From Phycisphaerales bacterium UBA966 (GTDB taxonomy: Bacteria > Planctomycetota > Phycisphaerae > Phycisphaerales > SM1A02), in contig DBCE01000116.1 of the NCBI GenBank assembly GCA_002292895.1, positions 7,094-16,343 of the forward strand: 9,250 nucleotides of DNA, given 5' to 3'. Below are positions 7,466 through 9,250 of this stretch, piece by piece. The position numbers and the translations under genes are program-made. How positions within the stretch are numbered: position 1 is the stretch's first letter; every line of letters starts with the position of its first letter. The notes under the pieces are model-generated. The model had not been told where the DNA came from. It saw nothing but the letters and a program-made list of their open reading frames with translations, and did not search any database.

Positions 7466-7650
7466 GGGACTATTGAATTGCTCCCCGCTCCAACGAGCCC
7501 GCTGCGCTCCCTGGCACCCGTTCCCAAATACTGGTAATTCCCGCCAGCCGCACGACTGAAAAACTGCGTTTCCGCTGCAGGAACGGGCATTTGAAACAAA
7601 TCGAGGATTTTTCTCGCTGCCATGATGGTTGCAGCACCCCAATTTCGTTC
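7466..7650. other. Unique spacer between the two RNA copies
   Basis: No convincing gene is seen. An 8-bp inverted repeat, CCCGTTCC (7517-7524) and GGAACGGG (7580-7587), encloses a small hairpin CTGG/CCAG (7531-7534, 7544-7547) whose 9-nt loop TAATTCCCG includes TTCCCG, complementary to CGGGAA of the array loops. GTTTCCG at 7568-7574 is complementary to GGAAAC of the same loops. These may be chance matches. The 3' part carries the promoter-like element of copy 2. Confidence 0.4.
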
Positions 7651-7657
7651 TTATCTA
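7629..7657 (+). promoter_or_regulatory. Putative promoter of RNA copy 2
   Basis: TTGCAG (7629-7634), a 17-nt spacer and TATCTA (7652-7657). The boxes are weak taken alone, but TGATGGTTG (7623-7631) and TTTCGTT (7643-7649) match the copy 1 upstream region in place and spacing. The predicted start is near 7664, immediately before ACAGTTCTG, where identity between the copies resumes. Confidence 0.48.
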
Positions 7658-7663
7658 TGAAGG

Positions 7664-7915
7664 AACAGTTCTGACAGCCGACGGGAAACCGGCCGCCAGA
7701 ACAAACAGTCTTGAAGGTCGACGGGAAACCGACCTGCAGGACAAACAGCTTGATGGTCGACGGGAAACCGACCAGCAAGCAGACAATGCGGGCGCCTCTG
7801 AACGGGAAACTCAGAGATGCCCAAAACCGCCTGCGGCGGGCTCGACGGGAAACCGAGCTCACCAACACAGGCATCTGGAGTGTGGCCTCGAGGAATCGAG
7901 GCCTACTCCGTTTTT
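7664..7915 (+). ncRNA. Multi-hairpin structured RNA with five identical ACGGGAAAC loops, copy 2
   Basis: Second copy of the hairpin-array RNA, about 252 nt. Hairpins lie at 7668-7702, 7708-7742, 7748-7780, 7790-7822 and 7835-7863, with loops starting at 7681, 7721, 7760, 7802 and 7845; all five loops are identical to those of copy 1. The outer helix of hairpin 2 is GTCTTG with CAGGAC instead of CAAGAC, so pairing survives as a G-U wobble. The first two inter-hairpin linkers are both AAACA here. A protein reading is unlikely: the net 4-nt length change relative to copy 1 (3 nt plus 1 nt) shifts any reading frame, whereas the fold is unchanged. It ends about 20 nt before the first possible start of the acetyltransferase gene, so it could be an independent RNA, a regulated leader, or both. 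The independent promoter-like element and the free-standing first copy favour an independent RNA. Confidence 0.85.
7877..7915 (+). terminator. Intrinsic terminator of RNA copy 2
   Basis: Same sequence as the copy 1 terminator: GGAGT and GGCCTCGA arms (from 7877), GGAA tetraloop at 7892-7895, closing arms to 7909, then GTTTTT (T-run 7911-7915). Any expression of the acetyltransferase gene from upstream would have to read through it. Confidence 0.88.
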
Positions 7916-7997
7916 AGGGACTGAAATTTCGGAGGCGATGAAGTTGCGGCTCCTTGCGTGCCCGGTGGCGACGGTCACTGTGGCTACCCTCCCCACC

Positions 7998-8498
7998 ATG
8001 CCCATGGTCATCCGACCCATCGAACCACGCGACCAAGCTGAAGTGCGCGCCGAACTGCACACCCACTGGCATTCCAACGGAATCTGGTCTTTGGGCCGGC
8101 TGCATCAAGCCGATCAGCTGCCCGGCTTTGTGGCTGAAGTTGACGGCGTGTTTGCCGGGCTCCTGACGCTCAATATGGTCGAAGGTGGATGGCAGTGCGA
8201 AGTGATCACCCTGAGTAGCCGCTCGCCCGCCCACGGGGTTGGCGCTGCCCTCCTTGCGGCCGCAGAAGAACACGCGCGCACGCAGGGTTGCAAGCGGATC
8301 TATCTGACCACCACCAACGACAACGCGCACGCCATTCGCTTCTATCAGCGCCGGGGCTGGCGGTTTTCCGCGCTGTATAAGGGCATTGTCGATCGGGTGC
8401 GGCAGATCGAGCCGAGCTATCCGCTCTTAGGCTTGGATGGAATTCAAATCCGCGACGAAATTGAGTTTGAGCGATGGCTTGTTGATGGCATCGCGTAA
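7998..8498 (+). CDS. GNAT-family N-acetyltransferase
   Basis: 166-residue protein of the Gcn5-related acetyltransferase fold, predicted to move an acetyl group from acetyl-CoA to an amine; the substrate is unknown. The N-terminal strand reads V-I-R-P-I-E-P-R-D. The acetyl-CoA loop is R75-S-P-A-H-G-V-G-A-A-L-L, and motif B follows as N-D-N-A-H-A-I-R-F-Y-Q-R-R-G-W. The start is uncertain. The frame is open back to 7629 through RNA copy 2, but that extension is not credible. ATG 7938 has GGAGG only 2 nt upstream and would add 20 residues; ATG 7998 (or 8004) begins right at the conserved domain but lacks a clear ribosome-binding sequence. I chose 7998 from domain length. The gene lies directly behind the terminator of RNA copy 2 and 37 nt before the oxidoreductase gene. 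Confidence 0.8.
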   Translation: MPMVIRPIEPRDQAEVRAELHTHWHSNGIWSLGRLHQADQLPGFVAEVDGVFAGLLTLNMVEGGWQCEVITLSSRSPAHGVGAALLAAAEEHARTQGCKRIYLTTTNDNAHAIRFYQRRGWRFSALYKGIVDRVRQIEPSYPLLGLDGIQIRDEIEFERWLVDGIA

Positions 8499-8535
8499 TA
8501 GGTCTGGCAACCACACACTTCACGCAAGGAACATG

Positions 8536-9250
8536 ATGATCGACCGACGCACCATGATGACCAACACCGCCCTGGCTGCTGGCGGACTCGCCGCCAGTTC
8601 ACTGATTGCGCAGGGTGCGTTCGCGCTTCCGTCCGTGGCACCACGCCGCGTGTTTGGTGGAAAGCTTGCCAAGCTCAATATCTTGCAGATCGGCGTAGGC
8701 GGCAGCATCGCTCCGGCGGATCGACATGAATTGACGCAGCATCCAGATGTGAACTTTGCAGGGCTCTGCGATGTTGATTCGGACGCGCTGAAGGAAGTGT
8801 CCGCGAAGCATCCGGCTGCGTTCACCTGCAGCGATTTCCGCGAAGCGTTTGATAAGCACGCCGGCAAGTTTGATGCCGTGGTGGTGTGCACCCCAGACCA
8901 CAATCACGCGCTCATCATGATGACTGCCCTCAAGGCTGGGAAGCATGTCTACGGGCAGAAGCCGCTGGTGCAGCAACTCTCTGAAGTGGCGGCGATTGAA
9001 GGCGCGGCCAAGGCGTGTCCATCGCTCATTACGCAGGTTGGCAATCAGCGCATGGGCCCTGCGGGACGGCAGCATGCGGTGGACATTCTTCGGCGCGGAC
9101 TGCTTGGCAAAGCGATTGAGGCGCACGTGTGGATCGGTGGACCGCCGGACCAAGGCGACGGCTATTTCTATTACGGCGGACTGAAGGAGCCGATCACGCC
9201 GCCAGCAAACATCAATTGGTCGCTGTGGCTGGGTGCTGCTGTTGATGCGA
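8536..9250 (+). CDS. Tat-exported Gfo/Idh/MocA-family oxidoreductase (3' end outside window)
   Basis: The first 238 residues of a periplasmic NAD(P)-dependent sugar- or cyclitol-type dehydrogenase; the frame is open at the window end, where most of the C-terminal substrate domain is missing. The start was picked at 8536 because AAGGA (8526-8530) is 5 nt upstream; the adjacent ATG at 8533 is 2 nt from it. A twin-arginine signal is visible: R4-R5-T-M-M followed by a hydrophobic A-L-A-A-G-G-L-A-A stretch. The Rossmann loop is I-G-V-G-G-S, followed by C-D-V-D and V-V-C-T-P-D-H-N-H. The catalytic-region motif is G-Q-K142-P-L rather than the classical E-K-P, a variant common in planctomycete members. 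N-Q-R-M-G-P-A-G-R-Q-H and N-W-S-L-W-L-G also fit that group. The substrate cannot be told. Confidence 0.88.
   Translation, partial: MIDRRTMMTNTALAAGGLAASSLIAQGAFALPSVAPRRVFGGKLAKLNILQIGVGGSIAPADRHELTQHPDVNFAGLCDVDSDALKEVSAKHPAAFTCSDFREAFDKHAGKFDAVVVCTPDHNHALIMMTALKAGKHVYGQKPLVQQLSEVAAIEGAAKACPSLITQVGNQRMGPAGRQHAVDILRRGLLGKAIEAHVWIGGPPDQGDGYFYYGGLKEPITPPANINWSLWLGAAVDA

Larger units (their letters stand above)
7218..7921 (+). repeat. Tandem direct duplication of the hairpin-array RNA unit
   Basis: The segments 7218-7471 and 7665-7922 are near-identical direct repeats about 450 nt apart, separated by a unique spacer. Identity begins at ACAGTTCTG and stops at TTTTTAGGGACT, essentially the predicted transcript limits. 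The differences are few: hairpin linkers (AA to AAACA, GAACC to AAACA, AAA to AAAA), one internal-loop base (A7249 to C7696), and an A-to-G change in hairpin 2 that turns an A-U pair into a G-U pair. No terminal inverted repeats, target-site duplication or transposase accompany it. Confidence 0.9.

Noticed and set aside
7209..7476. Small repetitive proteins read from the hairpin array (D-G-K-P and R-R-E-T-D repeats)
   Set aside because: Multiple overlapping frames are open only because the DNA repeats. Indels between the copies do not respect codons, and no ribosome-binding site stands out.
7221..7863. Regularly spaced repeats (37-43 nt apart) suggestive of a CRISPR array
   Set aside because: The shared core is only about 9-19 nt. 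The intervening sequences form complementary stem arms and are the same in both copies, unlike CRISPR spacers, and no cas gene is present.
7216..7921. Insertion sequence or MITE pair
   Set aside because: The units have no terminal inverted repeats or target duplications, and their ends coincide with the predicted transcript start and terminator.
7629..8498. A single 289-residue protein spanning RNA copy 2 and the acetyltransferase
   Set aside because: The first 100 or so residues are a translation of the hairpin array and terminator. The equivalent frame in copy 1 is broken by indels, and the GNAT domain is complete from about 7998.

Overview
The window reads as a high-GC chromosomal fragment from a planctomycete, probably of the Phycisphaerae. 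This rests on the secreted proteins: the protease ends in the two-loop, dockerin-like tail (D-L-x-G-x-G ... L-G-G-W-G) typical of that group, and the last gene is a Tat-exported Gfo/Idh/MocA oxidoreductase with the Q-K-P variant common in planctomycetes. Taxonomy is inferred from gene content only.

Layout. Positions 1-3447 hold two exported proteins on the plus strand: a periplasmic dual-specificity-type phosphatase fused to a C-terminal haem-binding (CxxCH) helical domain, then a lysyl-endopeptidase-like serine protease with beta-sandwich domains and a dockerin-like tail. A strong rho-independent terminator (3483-3520) closes this block. Positions 3609-5214 form a tight, translationally coupled ExbB-ExbD-ExbD operon, a proton-driven energy-transducing channel. 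A large hairpin (5404-5436) lies between it and the convergent minus-strand operon 7083-5459, which encodes an MlaF-like ABC ATPase followed by a short-type AMP nucleosidase.

Positions 7175-7921 are the most unusual part. They contain two tandem copies of what I read as an independently transcribed structured RNA of about 250 nt. Each copy has a promoter-like element, five consecutive hairpins that all display the same 9-nt loop ACGGGAAAC on stems of different sequence, and an intrinsic terminator hairpin ending in TTTTT. The stems share one geometry: an inner helix of about 6 bp, one mismatch, then an outer helix. Differences between the copies lie mainly in linkers or preserve pairing, and they break every reading frame. 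This looks like a multi-site loop-display RNA, comparable in logic to CsrB/RsmZ protein-titrating sponges. I do not recognise the family, and the ligand is unknown.

After the second RNA copy come a GNAT acetyltransferase (7998-8498) and, 37 nt further on, the truncated Gfo/Idh/MocA oxidoreductase (8536 to the window end). No tRNA, rRNA, transposase or CRISPR array was found.
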